Positions 51,311 to 60,329 are shown, counted from the first letter of the stretch. The stretch is 64,000 nt of DNA from Bacillota bacterium (GCA_023410875.1 JAEYPH010000115.1:62001-126000), one strand, 5' to 3'. The notes: generated by a model not told the origin, from the letters alone. Translations and numbers: made by a program.

Positions 51311-52362
51311 AGGAACAGCTCCAATTGGTCCACGGCCACGGTCTCCAGCCGCACCGCGCCGATGTCCTGCAGCAGCGCCAGCGTGATCGTGTTGCCGCGG
51401 GTCTTCTTGTCCAGCGCCATGGCCTGCAGCAGGCCTGCGCGCTTGTCCGGCTCCAGCGCCGTGGGCAGGCCGAAGGCCTGGCACAGCGCCCGCAGCCGCG
51501 TAGCAGTGCCCAGCTTTGTCAGCCCCATGGCCTCGCTGCGGGCGGTGATGTGGCACATGCCGATGGCGATGGCCTCGCCGTGGCTGATGCCCTCATACCC
51601 CGCCTGGCGTTCCAGCGCATGGCCGATCGTGTGCCCGAAGTTCAGCGTCATGCGCGCGCCGTGGTCGCGCTCGTCGTGGCGCACGGCGGCGCGCTTGACC
51701 GACAGGTTGCGCAGCAGGATGGCCGCCAGATTACCGGTGACGGCGGCGCGGCCGGGCTTTCGCTCCAGCAGCTCGAACAGCGTCGTATCTGCGATGGCGG
51801 CGTGCTTGATGACCTCGCCCATGCCGCAGGCGAACTCCGGCTCGGGCAGCGTCCGGACAAAGGCTGGGTCGATGAGCACGAAGCGGGGCTGATAAAATGT
51901 TCCTACCAAATTCTTGCCTTCGGGGAGGTCGATGGCGACCTTGCCGCCGATGGAGCTGTCCACCTGGGCCAGCAATGTCGTGGGAACCTGCACGAAGGGC
52001 ACGCCCCGCAGCCACGTGGCCGCGGCCATGCCCGCCAGATCCCCGATGACGCCGCCGCCCAGCGCGAGCACGGCGTCGCTGCGGGTGTGGCCCAGCTCCG
52101 CCAGGCGGGCATACAGCCGCAGCAGCATGTCGGCGCTCTTGGTCGGCTCGCCCGGCGGCAGCACTTCCACGTCGAAGGCCACGCCGGCCTGCTCCAGCGA
52201 GCGCTGCACCGCCTCGCCATACAGAGGCCAGACATGCTGATCGGTGACGATCAGCGCGCGGCCCGCCACAGCCTTGAGCCTCTCCCCCAGCGTGGACAGC
52301 GCGTTGCGCTCCACGTACACCGGGTACTTCCCGCTGTCCACCGAAACGATGAACGGTTTCAT
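51307..52362 (-). CDS. aroB: 3-dehydroquinate synthase
   Basis: 351 residues. NAD-binding GGGVIGDLAGMAAATWLRG, then PTTLLAQVDSSIGGKVAID, the zinc-binding Glu in CGMGEVIKHA, and His in LNFGHTIGHALE. It cyclises DAHP. It overlaps tyrA and aroA by 4 nt each. Confidence 0.97.
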   Translation of the reverse strand: MKPFIVSVDSGKYPVYVERNALSTLGERLKAVAGRALIVTDQHVWPLYGEAVQRSLEQAGVAFDVEVLPPGEPTKSADMLLRLYARLAELGHTRSDAVLALGGGVIGDLAGMAAATWLRGVPFVQVPTTLLAQVDSSIGGKVAIDLPEGKNLVGTFYQPRFVLIDPAFVRTLPEPEFACGMGEVIKHAAIADTTLFELLERKPGRAAVTGNLAAILLRNLSVKRAAVRHDERDHGARMTLNFGHTIGHALERQAGYEGISHGEAIAIGMCHITARSEAMGLTKLGTATRLRALCQAFGLPTALEPDKRAGLLQAMALDKKTRGNTITLALLQDIGAVRLETVAVDQLELFL

Positions 52363-53246
52363 AGACCTGCCTCCCTCGCATCAGCGGCTTGTTCCATCAT
52401 GGTGCGGATGCCCTGGCGGTCGCCCCGGCGCAGCATATCCTCCAGCGCGACCATGCCGGCGCGCAGGCGATCCATCTCGGCTAGCAGCGCGTCGGCGTTG
52501 CCGGCGAACAGCTCCGACCATAGCGGCGCGTTGATGTCCGCCACGCGGCTGACATCGCGATAGCTGCCGGCGGAAAAGGGCAGCGGGTTTCGCCCGGCGG
52601 CGGCCAGCACATAGGCCACAGCCAGCGCGTGGGGCAGCTGGCTCGTGTAGGCGATCATGCTGTCGTGCTCCTGGGGCGTGGTTTCCACGATGCGCGCCGC
52701 GCCCAGCGCACCGGCGAAGCGGCGCACCAGGTCCAGCGCCCTGCTGCCGCCGCCCGGCAGCGGCGTCAGCAGATAGTTGCAGCCGTCGAACAGCGTCTCC
52801 ACCGACTGGCCGTAGCCGCCGCGCTCCCGGCCGGCCATGGGGTGGCCGGGCACGAACTCGAAGCTCCCCGCGATGTCCACTGCGCCTTGGGCCACCGGCC
52901 TCTTGACGCCGCAGATGTCGGTGACGACCGACCCCGGCGCGAAGCTGCCGGCGTGGCCGCGCAGGAAACCCAGCGTGTCGCCGGGGTACAGGCACAGCAC
53001 GGTCAGGTCCGCGCCGGCCACAGCATCCTCACCACTGGTCGCCGCACGGTGGATGGCTCCCTCGACCAGCGCCCTGTTCAGCACGGCCTCGTCTCGGTCC
53101 CAGGCAGTCACAGCAACACCGGCGCGGCGCAGCGCCTTGGCCACCGATCCTCCCATGAGCCCCAGGCCAATCACCGATACAGAAACGTCCCCAAAATTGC
53201 CTGCAGGCGCATGCCTGCCGGGCGCCCGCCCAACGCTCACTGCCAT
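52359..53246 (-). CDS. tyrA: prephenate dehydrogenase
   Basis: 295 residues from ATG 53246 (MAVSVGRAPG). NAD-binding GLGLMGGSVAKAL about 30 residues in, active-site GHPMAGRERGG, and the dimerisation helices at the C-terminus. It oxidises prephenate to 4-hydroxyphenylpyruvate. There is no ACT domain, so regulation probably depends on the first enzyme and transcription. It overlaps aroF by 10 nt and aroB by 4 nt. Confidence 0.95.
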   Translation of the reverse strand: MAVSVGRAPGRHAPAGNFGDVSVSVIGLGLMGGSVAKALRRAGVAVTAWDRDEAVLNRALVEGAIHRAATSGEDAVAGADLTVLCLYPGDTLGFLRGHAGSFAPGSVVTDICGVKRPVAQGAVDIAGSFEFVPGHPMAGRERGGYGQSVETLFDGCNYLLTPLPGGGSRALDLVRRFAGALGAARIVETTPQEHDSMIAYTSQLPHALAVAYVLAAAGRNPLPFSAGSYRDVSRVADINAPLWSELFAGNADALLAEMDRLRAGMVALEDMLRRGDRQGIRTMMEQAADAREAGL

Positions 53247-54277
53247 AGGGCGGCCTCCCGGCGCGAGAGCGCCTTGCCCTCGGTGCGCGCCAGCACCTCG
53301 ATTTCCCCCATGAGCTTGGCGAAAGTCTTGGGCTTGAGGCTCTGGCCGCCATCGCTCATGGCGTGGTCGGGGTCCGGGTGCACCTCGATGATCAGGCCGT
53401 TGGCGCCGGCCACCACGGCGGCCTTGGCCAGCGGCTCCACGAGCCACCACACGCCCCCGGCGTGGCTGGGGTCCACGAACACCGGCAAATGGCTCAGGCG
53501 GTGGACCACCGGCACGGCGGAAATGTCCAGCGTGTTGCGCGTGTATTTCTCGAAGGTACGGATGCCCCGCTCGCACAGGATGACCCGGTGGTTGCCGCCG
53601 CTCATGATATACTCGGCGCTCATGAGCCATTCCTCCACCGTGGCCGAAAGGCCGCGCTTGAGCAGGATGGGCTTGTCCAGCTTGCCCAACTCCTTGAGCA
53701 GAGAGAAGTTCTGCATGTTGCGCGCGCCCACCTGTATGATGTCGATGTCGCGCGCGAAATCTTCCAGCGCGGAGATGTCCAGTATCTCACTGACCAGACC
53801 CAGGCCGGTCACAGCGCGAGCCAGTTTCAGCAGTTCCACGCCCTCGGGGCCCAGGCCCTGGAAGCTGTAGGGCGAGCTGCGGGGCTTATAAGCCCCACCC
53901 CGCAGGAATTGCGCGCCGGCCTGCTTTACACTGCGGGCCACGGACAGCACCTGCTCCTCGCTCTCCACGGCGCAGGGCCCGGCGATCACGGTGAAGGCAT
54001 TGCCGCCGATGTCTCTGCCTGCGGCCTGCAGCACCGTGTCCTCGGGGTGGAACATGCGGTTGGCCCGCTTGTAGGGCTCGGTCACGCGCATGACCCGGTG
54101 CACGATGCCGTTGGCCTCCAGCGGCGCCTCGGCCAGGCTGGCCACATCGCCAATGATGTTGAGCACTGTGTAATCGTGGCCGGTGGAGCGCAGCACCTCC
54201 ATGCCCTGGCTGCGCAGCTGCTCGGCCAGCTCGTCGATTTTGGGTTCCGGGGAATTGGGTTTCAGGATGATGATCAT
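53237..54277 (-). CDS. aroF: 3-deoxy-7-phosphoheptulonate synthase with ferredoxin-like regulatory domain
   Basis: 346 residues. Residues 1-70 form the ferredoxin-like domain (MIIILKPNSPEPKIDELAEQ) which in related AroA-beta enzymes (for example from Thermotoga) confers feedback inhibition by Tyr and Phe. The catalytic barrel has VIAGPCAVESEEQ, GGAYKPRSSPYSFQG, and FVDPSHAGGV. It condenses PEP with erythrose-4-phosphate, the committed step of the pathway. First structural gene of the operon, behind the attenuator leader; ATG 54277 follows TGGAGGGAACC. Confidence 0.96.
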   Translation of the reverse strand: MIIILKPNSPEPKIDELAEQLRSQGMEVLRSTGHDYTVLNIIGDVASLAEAPLEANGIVHRVMRVTEPYKRANRMFHPEDTVLQAAGRDIGGNAFTVIAGPCAVESEEQVLSVARSVKQAGAQFLRGGAYKPRSSPYSFQGLGPEGVELLKLARAVTGLGLVSEILDISALEDFARDIDIIQVGARNMQNFSLLKELGKLDKPILLKRGLSATVEEWLMSAEYIMSGGNHRVILCERGIRTFEKYTRNTLDISAVPVVHRLSHLPVFVDPSHAGGVWWLVEPLAKAAVVAGANGLIIEVHPDPDHAMSDGGQSLKPKTFAKLMGEIEVLARTEGKALSRREAALWQ

Positions 54278-54330
54278 GGGTTCCCTCCAAATGCTACCGT
54301 TCTACAGGGTTGATGGTTCTACCGTACTAC

Positions 54331-54360
54331 AAAAAAGGAGGACTCGTCTTCGAGTCCTCC
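54331..54360 (-). terminator. attenuator terminator upstream of aroF
   Basis: Minus strand: GGAGGACTCG, loop AAGA, CGAGTCCTCC, then TTTTTT. It is 53 nt before the aroF start and 37 nt past the leader-peptide stop, the position of an attenuator. Confidence 0.92.
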
Positions 54361-54397
54361 CATTGCTACCGAACTATGAATCAGGCCAGACCCGTCA

Positions 54398-54481
54398 TTA
54401 TGCGCATGTGAATCTTCCGGCGCCAAAGAAGCCCCGGAAGCTAAAGTAGTAATATGCGCGCTGGTTGACGGGTTGTTTCAC
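54398..54481 (-). CDS. Tyr/Phe-rich leader peptide of the aromatic operon
   Basis: 27 codons from GTG 54481, behind GGGAGGG (6-nt spacing), to TAA. The peptide carries YYYFSFRGFF and one more Phe: three Tyr and five Phe in 27 residues, eight of them within residues 10-24. The 5' part ACCCGTC (54467-54473) is complementary to GACGGGT just after the stop (54390-54396), GCGCAT to ATGCGC, and CTTCCGG to CCGGAAG, so the coding sequence folds into a long hairpin that a stalled ribosome would disrupt. It is the expected design of an aromatic amino-acid attenuator. Confidence 0.85.
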   Translation of the reverse strand: MKQPVNQRAYYYFSFRGFFGAGRFTCA

Positions 54482-54516
54482 GAATGCCCTCCCGATGGAT
54501 TCATCGGTTTTGTGGT

Positions 54517-54545
54517 ATTATATTCCCTATTCCATGGGCTGTCAA
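54517..54545 (-). promoter_or_regulatory. promoter of the aromatic operon
   Basis: Minus strand: TTGACA (54540-54545), 17 bp, TATAAT (54517-54522). Perfect consensus; transcription would start about 30 nt before the leader peptide. Confidence 0.95.
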
Positions 54546-54617
54546 TGAACTATTTTCCGGGTTCTTGAGGAAAAGAAGCTTTGCATAAATCACATAGTAG
54601 AGCGCAAGGGGAAGGGG

Positions 54618-54762
54618 TTTCGCGCCTTTGGGCGCGATCTGCGCATCGCCTCGCCGACATCCAGTCGGCGAATGCGGCAGAGCCGCATAAGGCGACGCTA
54701 GGCTGCAGCGCCTCCTGCGCCAAGGCCAAAGGGCTTTCCGATCGCCCTTTGGAAACCTTCGG
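54618..54762 (-). repeat. family-1 dispersed element, copy 7 (long form)
   Basis: Minus-strand core (54726-54762) with the perfect CCAAAGGGC/GCCCTTTGG stem, then an insert with small hairpins (TATGCGGCTCTGCCGCAT, CGCCGACTGGATGTCGGCG) and the ending CGCGCCCAAAGGCGCGAAA. It lies between the yebC stop and the aromatic promoter. Confidence 0.8.
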
Positions 54763-54780
54763 CCCCAAAATACTATGAAA

Positions 54781-55521
<741 letters not shown>

Positions 55522-55573
55522 CGTATCCCTCCGTATCAACTGCTCAGCGGCAGCGTTTCATTGGCAATATGTA

Positions 55574-55602
55574 ATTATACCTCATGCGAAAGAATTTGAC
55601 AA
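55574..55602 (-). promoter_or_regulatory. promoter of yebC
   Basis: Minus strand: TTGTCA (55597-55602), 17 bp, TATAAT (55574-55579). Confidence 0.88.
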
Positions 55603-55623
55603 CCTCACGGAACCACTTTTCGC

Positions 55624-57204
55624 TCAATCCCTGGCTTCCGTGGCCCGCAGTGTCTTGAACAGACGAGTGTACGCCTCCAGCACCTTGGCGTTGTTGGCGC
55701 CGTGCAGCATGTCCAGGAAGTCCTTCACGGGAACGCTCTTGCCGCCGGCGCCTTCGATCATCGAGATGATCATCTGGTTCAGGGCGATGGAGCGGTCCAC
55801 GCCGGCGATGCCGGTCAAGCCGCTGGATACCCTGTCGTCCAAAATGTCCGGATCATTCAAATGCACGAGCCACGGCGCTGCCAGCTTCTGCCGGGGCCAG
55901 GCGGTTCGCAGGTTCTCGGCGTTCTGCGGCGCGTTCAGCGGTATGTGGCCGGTATCGATGGCGCTAAACACATTGTAACCCTGCCAATTGGTTCCGTCAT
56001 TCGACCCGGTAAAGCTCCCCTGCAGCTCAGCAGAGAGCTCTATGCGCTCCCCGTGCAGCGTGTAGTCCACACCCTGCCGGCCGTAGATCACGCAATCGGC
56101 GTTTTCCTCAGAGGCGTATAGCCATTGCACGAAGGCCATGGCCTCCTGGGCGCGGCGGCTCTTGGCGGGGATGACCATTTCCGTGCCCGCATACCAGCTT
56201 GCATCGCCGACAGCCGCCATGAACAGGTGGCCGGCGTACCGCTGAGCGGTCAGCAGAGGGTAAGCGTAATCTTCCTTTCGCCGCGCCTCGTGGGCGATAT
56301 AGGGCGAAACCACGAAACCGGCGGGTTCCAGCGTACCCGCCACTAGGCGCTCCCGCGCGGCTTGTTCGCCCCACACGATGCGCCCGGCAGAGCGCAGCGC
56401 TTCAAAATCTACCAGGAATTCTTCAAAACCGGGTATATCCTCCAGCAGCACAGGTTTGGCATCCGGGTCGTCCAGGCGGGCGCACACGCCGTCGCCGGTG
56501 TTCAGGGAAAAGTAGCCCTGCTCCTGTATCCAGAGGTCCATCACGCTATAGATGGGGGCGACGATGGCATAACGCCCGGGCTCGGCCTCTTCCAGCCGGT
56601 CCGCAAAGGCCCGGATGTCGCGGTATCCACCGAAACCCTGGGGAGCGTAGGGCTGCACCTGCGGGCTCACCGTAAACACCATGTGAAAGCCGATGCCGGA
56701 AGGCTCGCCGCACAGCGGCAACCCATACCGGGCGGCGGCGATGCCGTCCTTCCAGCGTGCCCAATAATCCGGTATGGCCGCGGGCGCCACCGCTGCACAG
56801 TCATACAGCAAGCCGCCGGCCCTGGCCTTGGTCAACGGGTACTCCTCGCCGTCATATCGGCTCACATCCACAAAATAACCGTCGGCCTTCACAACGCCGG
56901 AAGCCAACTGGGCGGCGACGTAGGCCAAATAACTGTCGGCGCCGTCTTCACCGACCTCCCGCCGCACCGTGTAAAAGTCGATGTTCCAACCTTTCTCCTT
57001 GGCCACGCTGCTGTAATGGCGATTCACGGAAATCATCGATTGTTGATTGCTGGATGGCAGCACGAGGATCATCGGCTGCGCCGGAGCCGGCGTGGCAAGC
57101 GGTGAAGCTGCGGGCATGACAGTGGGCAGTGCTGCCGACGTGCAGGCGCACAGGCTCAGCGCCGCCATCAGCACCAAGACCATTTTTTGCCATCGTTTCG
57201 CCAT
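55624..57204 (-). CDS. solute-binding-like lipoprotein (tandem paralog 2)
   Basis: 526 residues from ATG 57204 (MAKRWQKMVL), behind GGAGGATATGT. Lipobox ends at C21 (SLCAC). It has the general look of family 1 extracellular sugar-binding proteins: an early strand (MILVLPSSNQQSMISVNRHY), then DYWARWKDGIAAARYGLPL, and AQEAMAFVQWLYASEENAD in the second half. It shares those segments with the upstream gene, so the two are tandem duplicates. No ABC permease is nearby, so it may be a sensor or a part of a dispersed transporter. Confidence 0.82.
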   Translation of the reverse strand: MAKRWQKMVLVLMAALSLCACTSAALPTVMPAASPLATPAPAQPMILVLPSSNQQSMISVNRHYSSVAKEKGWNIDFYTVRREVGEDGADSYLAYVAAQLASGVVKADGYFVDVSRYDGEEYPLTKARAGGLLYDCAAVAPAAIPDYWARWKDGIAAARYGLPLCGEPSGIGFHMVFTVSPQVQPYAPQGFGGYRDIRAFADRLEEAEPGRYAIVAPIYSVMDLWIQEQGYFSLNTGDGVCARLDDPDAKPVLLEDIPGFEEFLVDFEALRSAGRIVWGEQAARERLVAGTLEPAGFVVSPYIAHEARRKEDYAYPLLTAQRYAGHLFMAAVGDASWYAGTEMVIPAKSRRAQEAMAFVQWLYASEENADCVIYGRQGVDYTLHGERIELSAELQGSFTGSNDGTNWQGYNVFSAIDTGHIPLNAPQNAENLRTAWPRQKLAAPWLVHLNDPDILDDRVSSGLTGIAGVDRSIALNQMIISMIEGAGGKSVPVKDFLDMLHGANNAKVLEAYTRLFKTLRATEARD

Positions 57205-57224
57205 ACATATCCTCCGAAGCTTCA

Positions 57225-58889
57225 TCATGGGATGGCCTTGGTCCTCACTCTGTCGATGCGCTGCCGATACCATTGCAGCAGCGCATCGCTGCTCTTGCCG
57301 TGGAAGCATCTTTGCAACTCCTCGCCGGTGGGCAGTGCCTCGGAAGAACCATACCTGAGGCTGATGAAAGCATCCAACTCGGTATAGCGCGCCTGCGCAA
57401 GGTCTTCCGGCGGCGCATCCACACCAGCCTGCGGCGTCAGTTGCAAATCCAGAATGTGGGCAAACAAACCGGTGAGCCAAGGCGCGGCCAGCGGCAGCGG
57501 CCTCCGTTCGGACAGCACGGCCTCGGCGTTCTCGGGGGCCTCCACCGGCAGCCGCCGCTGTGCAACCCCCGCAAACAAAGCGTAGAAAGCATACGGAACG
57601 CTGTTGTCTTCTCTCAGGCTGCGGTTGACAGCGCTGCGCAGGGGCTCACGCAGCGCCACGCGCTGCTCCTGCAGCTCATAATCCTCGCCCAACTGTCCGT
57701 AGAGCACGGCATCGGCGTTTTCCTGCGCTTCGGTGACCCATTGCACGAAGGCCATCGCCTCCTCGGCCCGGCGGCTGGCCGCCGGTATCGTCAGCATGTC
57801 TGCGTACAGGTTGGGATGCTCGCGCAAAAACGCAAATAAAATACTGCTGGCATGCCTCTGGCCGCGATAGAGGGAATAGGCATGGAAGTTTCGCAGCGAA
57901 AGGCCTTCGGGGTTGGGATAATACAACAGGCTGTCGCTTAACAACAGAGCGTTTCCGAGGTCCACATCCTGGCCAGGGTCACTGTACCATGTTAAGTCCA
58001 CAAGCGCGCCGCGGGAACGCAGGCTCAAATAGTCGTCCAGAAAGTCCTGAAACCCAGGAATGTCTTCCAGCAGCACGGGGCGGGCATCGGCATCGTCCAC
58101 GCCAACATACACCTGAAGAAGGCCGCTGCCCACCTCCATATAACCCCGCTCCAGCGCCCAGCATGCCAGCCAATCGGAAAAGCTGGCGCACAGACGGAAG
58201 CCGCCGCGCGTCGGCTCCGCGGTTCCGGCGGTGGGCTTGGGGTCGCCCTTGGTCGGCGGGCCGGCCAGCCGTTCCACCAGCGCGCGAAGATCAGAGAAGG
58301 TTTCCAGCGGTTCCCGAACCTCGGCCACCGTGTCCTGCCGGACGCACAGCGCATAATCGTCGCCGTCGGTCATGATTTCCCGGCACAGCGGCAGGCCGTA
58401 GGCGCTGTCCGCGATGCGGTCCTTCCAGCGGGCCCAGTAGTCCGGCGCAGCCCGCTGGGCAGCGCCGGCGCAATCGAAGAGCAACCCCTGGCTTTTCAAA
58501 TCCTCAAAGGCTTGCTTCTTGTCCTGCAGCAGGCTGGTACTCAGGAAATAACCGTCTGCCTTAGCGACGCCGGAAGCCAGTTGGGCGGTCACGTACTGCA
58601 GATAGCTGTCAACGCCGTCACCGGAATATTCCTGCTTCACGGTGTAGAAGTCGATGTTCCAGCCCTTGTTTTTGAGCACGGTGCTGTAGTGGCGGTTCAC
58701 AGCAATCATCGGTTTCTGGTAGGGACTGGGCAACACGAGTATCATCGGCTGCGCAAGGGCTGCCGAAGCTGCAGCCTGTGCTGTGGGTTCGGGCGTGGCA
58801 GTGGGCTGCACTGCCGTAGGTACACACCCTTGCGCGCACAGCATTGTAAGGATCATCGGCAGGAGCAGCCAACGGAACCTCTTGACCAT
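57225..58889 (-). CDS. solute-binding-like lipoprotein (tandem paralog 1)
   Basis: 554 residues from ATG 58889 (MVKRFRWLLL), behind GGGAGGCTGGC. Lipobox LCAQGC (C22), short Pro/Thr linker, then segments parallel to the downstream paralog: MILVLPSPYQKPMIAVNRHY, KGWNIDFYTVKQE, QLASGVAKADGYF, DYWARWKDRIADSAYGLPL, AEEAMAFVQWVTEAQENAD. The closest guess is an ABC-type solute-binding protein of the sugar family. 20 nt separate it from its paralog; a promoter lies at 58931-58959. Confidence 0.82.
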   Translation of the reverse strand: MVKRFRWLLLPMILTMLCAQGCVPTAVQPTATPEPTAQAAASAALAQPMILVLPSPYQKPMIAVNRHYSTVLKNKGWNIDFYTVKQEYSGDGVDSYLQYVTAQLASGVAKADGYFLSTSLLQDKKQAFEDLKSQGLLFDCAGAAQRAAPDYWARWKDRIADSAYGLPLCREIMTDGDDYALCVRQDTVAEVREPLETFSDLRALVERLAGPPTKGDPKPTAGTAEPTRGGFRLCASFSDWLACWALERGYMEVGSGLLQVYVGVDDADARPVLLEDIPGFQDFLDDYLSLRSRGALVDLTWYSDPGQDVDLGNALLLSDSLLYYPNPEGLSLRNFHAYSLYRGQRHASSILFAFLREHPNLYADMLTIPAASRRAEEAMAFVQWVTEAQENADAVLYGQLGEDYELQEQRVALREPLRSAVNRSLREDNSVPYAFYALFAGVAQRRLPVEAPENAEAVLSERRPLPLAAPWLTGLFAHILDLQLTPQAGVDAPPEDLAQARYTELDAFISLRYGSSEALPTGEELQRCFHGKSSDALLQWYRQRIDRVRTKAIP

Positions 58890-58930
58890 GCCAGCCTCCC
58901 GAAAGCCATGAATTATGGTTTTCTATCGCT

Positions 58931-58959
58931 ATTCTAGCATAATCAAAACAGCGTCACAA
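58931..58959 (-). promoter_or_regulatory. promoter of the tandem lipoprotein pair
   Basis: Minus strand: TTGTGA (58954-58959), 17 bp, TAGAAT (58931-58936). Confidence 0.75.
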
Positions 58960-58988
58960 TGGCGCTCCTTCAGAGGCTTCGGGAGGAG

Positions 58989-59894
58989 TCAAACCCCCTC
59001 CAGGTTGAAGGGCGGCACGTAGGCGTCGCTGGCAGAGCTGCGCTGCTGGCAGTAGGCATGGGCGAAGCCCAGCTCCCCCGCGCGCTTGAGCACGCGGTCG
59101 TATTCCATCGTCGTGAGCCTGCGGTTGATTTCCGGGAAATCGGCGGCCCTATGGCAGGGCATGTATTGGCTCATGAGGCTGAGCACGATGGCCTGCGGGT
59201 CCAGATGGGTGGCCAACCAATCGAGGATGGCCAGCGAATCCTCGCGGCCGCCGGGCAGAACCAGATGGCGCACGACCAGGCCGCGGGCCAGCAGGCCTTC
59301 GTCATCAAAACGCGCCGGGCCTGCCTGCTCTGCCATGATCTTAAGGGCACGGCTGGCCACTGCAAAATAATCCGCCGCGCCGCTGTAGCGCAAAGAGCGG
59401 GCGCTGTCCAGATATTTCAGGTCTGGCAGATAAATATCCACAACGCCCTCCATCAACGCCAGGCCTTCGGGGCTGTCATAGCCGCTGGAGTTGTATACAA
59501 TGGGTACATGCAACCCCTGAGCGCGGGCCAGCCGCACCGCCGGGGCGATCCACGGCGTCACATGCGTGGGGTTCACCAGATTGACGTTGTGAGCCCCTTG
59601 GGCCTGCAGCTCCATAAAAATGTCCGCCAGCCGTTCTGCGGAAACATCTCTGCCAAAACAACTGGCACTTATGTCATGGTTCTGGCAATAGCAGCATTTC
59701 AGCGAGCAGCCGGAGAAGAACACCGTGCCGCTGCCCTGTGTTCCGCTAATGCAAGGCTCCTCCCAATGGTGCAGCGCGGCCCGCGCCACTCGCAGGCCCG
59801 CCACGCCGCAGGCGCCGGCGCGCACAGTGCGGTCGGCGCCGCAAGCCCGGGGGCACCAATGGCAACTGCTGGGTGTGATTTGTATGCTATCCAT
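58989..59894 (-). CDS. radical SAM protein (PflA-like)
   Basis: 301 residues from ATG 59894 (MDSIQITPSS). Radical-SAM motif C63-xxx-C67-xx-C70 (SGCSLKCCYC); an N-terminal cysteine group at C11, C14, C18 and C29 suggests an additional metal site. The body has YNSSGYDSPEGL and VVDIYLPDLKYLD, as in the pyruvate-formate-lyase-activating-like group. Substrate unknown. It starts just after the rplS terminator, so its transcription may depend on readthrough. Confidence 0.88.
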   Translation of the reverse strand: MDSIQITPSSCHWCPRACGADRTVRAGACGVAGLRVARAALHHWEEPCISGTQGSGTVFFSGCSLKCCYCQNHDISASCFGRDVSAERLADIFMELQAQGAHNVNLVNPTHVTPWIAPAVRLARAQGLHVPIVYNSSGYDSPEGLALMEGVVDIYLPDLKYLDSARSLRYSGAADYFAVASRALKIMAEQAGPARFDDEGLLARGLVVRHLVLPGGREDSLAILDWLATHLDPQAIVLSLMSQYMPCHRAADFPEINRRLTTMEYDRVLKRAGELGFAHAYCQQRSSASDAYVPPFNLEGV

Positions 59895-59905
59895 CCTGTC
59901 ACGCT

Positions 59906-59947
59906 CCAAAAGAACAAACGGCATAGCCGGAAAGGCTACGCCGTTTG
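59906..59947 (-). terminator. terminator of rplS
   Basis: Minus strand: CAAACGGCGTAGCC, loop TTTCC, GGCTATGCCGTTTG, with one mismatch, then TTCTTTTGG. It sits 27 nt past the rplS stop. Confidence 0.88.
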
Positions 59948-59974
59948 CATGAAATCCTGTCTTTACCGATGGGC

Positions 59975-60322
59975 TTATCGGACGTTTCTTTCCTTGACTT
60001 TTGCAGCCTTGCCCACGCGATCGCGCAGATAATACAGCTTGGCGCGGCGAACCTTGCCCTGCTTGACGATCTGGATGCTGTCGATCCTGGGGGAATGGAG
60101 CGGGAAGACCCTCTCTACGCCGATGCCATAGGAGACGCGGCGAACGGTGAAGGTTTCGCGGGATGAGCCACCCTTACGGGCGATGACGACGCCTTCAAAG
60201 GCCTGAATGCGTTCGCGGTTGCCTTCCACGACCTTGACGTTGACCTTGACGGTGTCGCCCACGCGGAACGCGGGAATATCGGAGCGCATCTGCTCCTGTT
60301 CCAGTACACGAATGTCCAACAT
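59975..60322 (-). CDS. rplS: 50S ribosomal protein L19
   Basis: 115 residues, the usual length. Typical segments: FRVGDTVKVNVKVVEG, RIQAFEGVVIARKGGSS, TVRRVSYGIGVERVFPLHSP and KLYYLRDRVGKAAKVKER. It binds 23S rRNA near the 30S-50S interface. It is usually with rpsP, rimM and trmD, but here it stands alone with its own promoter and terminator. ATG 60322 follows GAAGGAGGAAATC. Confidence 0.97.
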   Translation of the reverse strand: MLDIRVLEQEQMRSDIPAFRVGDTVKVNVKVVEGNRERIQAFEGVVIARKGGSSRETFTVRRVSYGIGVERVFPLHSPRIDSIQIVKQGKVRRAKLYYLRDRVGKAAKVKERNVR

Positions 60323-60329
60323 GATGATT

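Noticed and set aside
3452..54762. Reading the repeated intergenic sequences as a CRISPR array
   Set aside because: The copies are dispersed over 50 kb in both orientations and have no regular spacers or cas genes.
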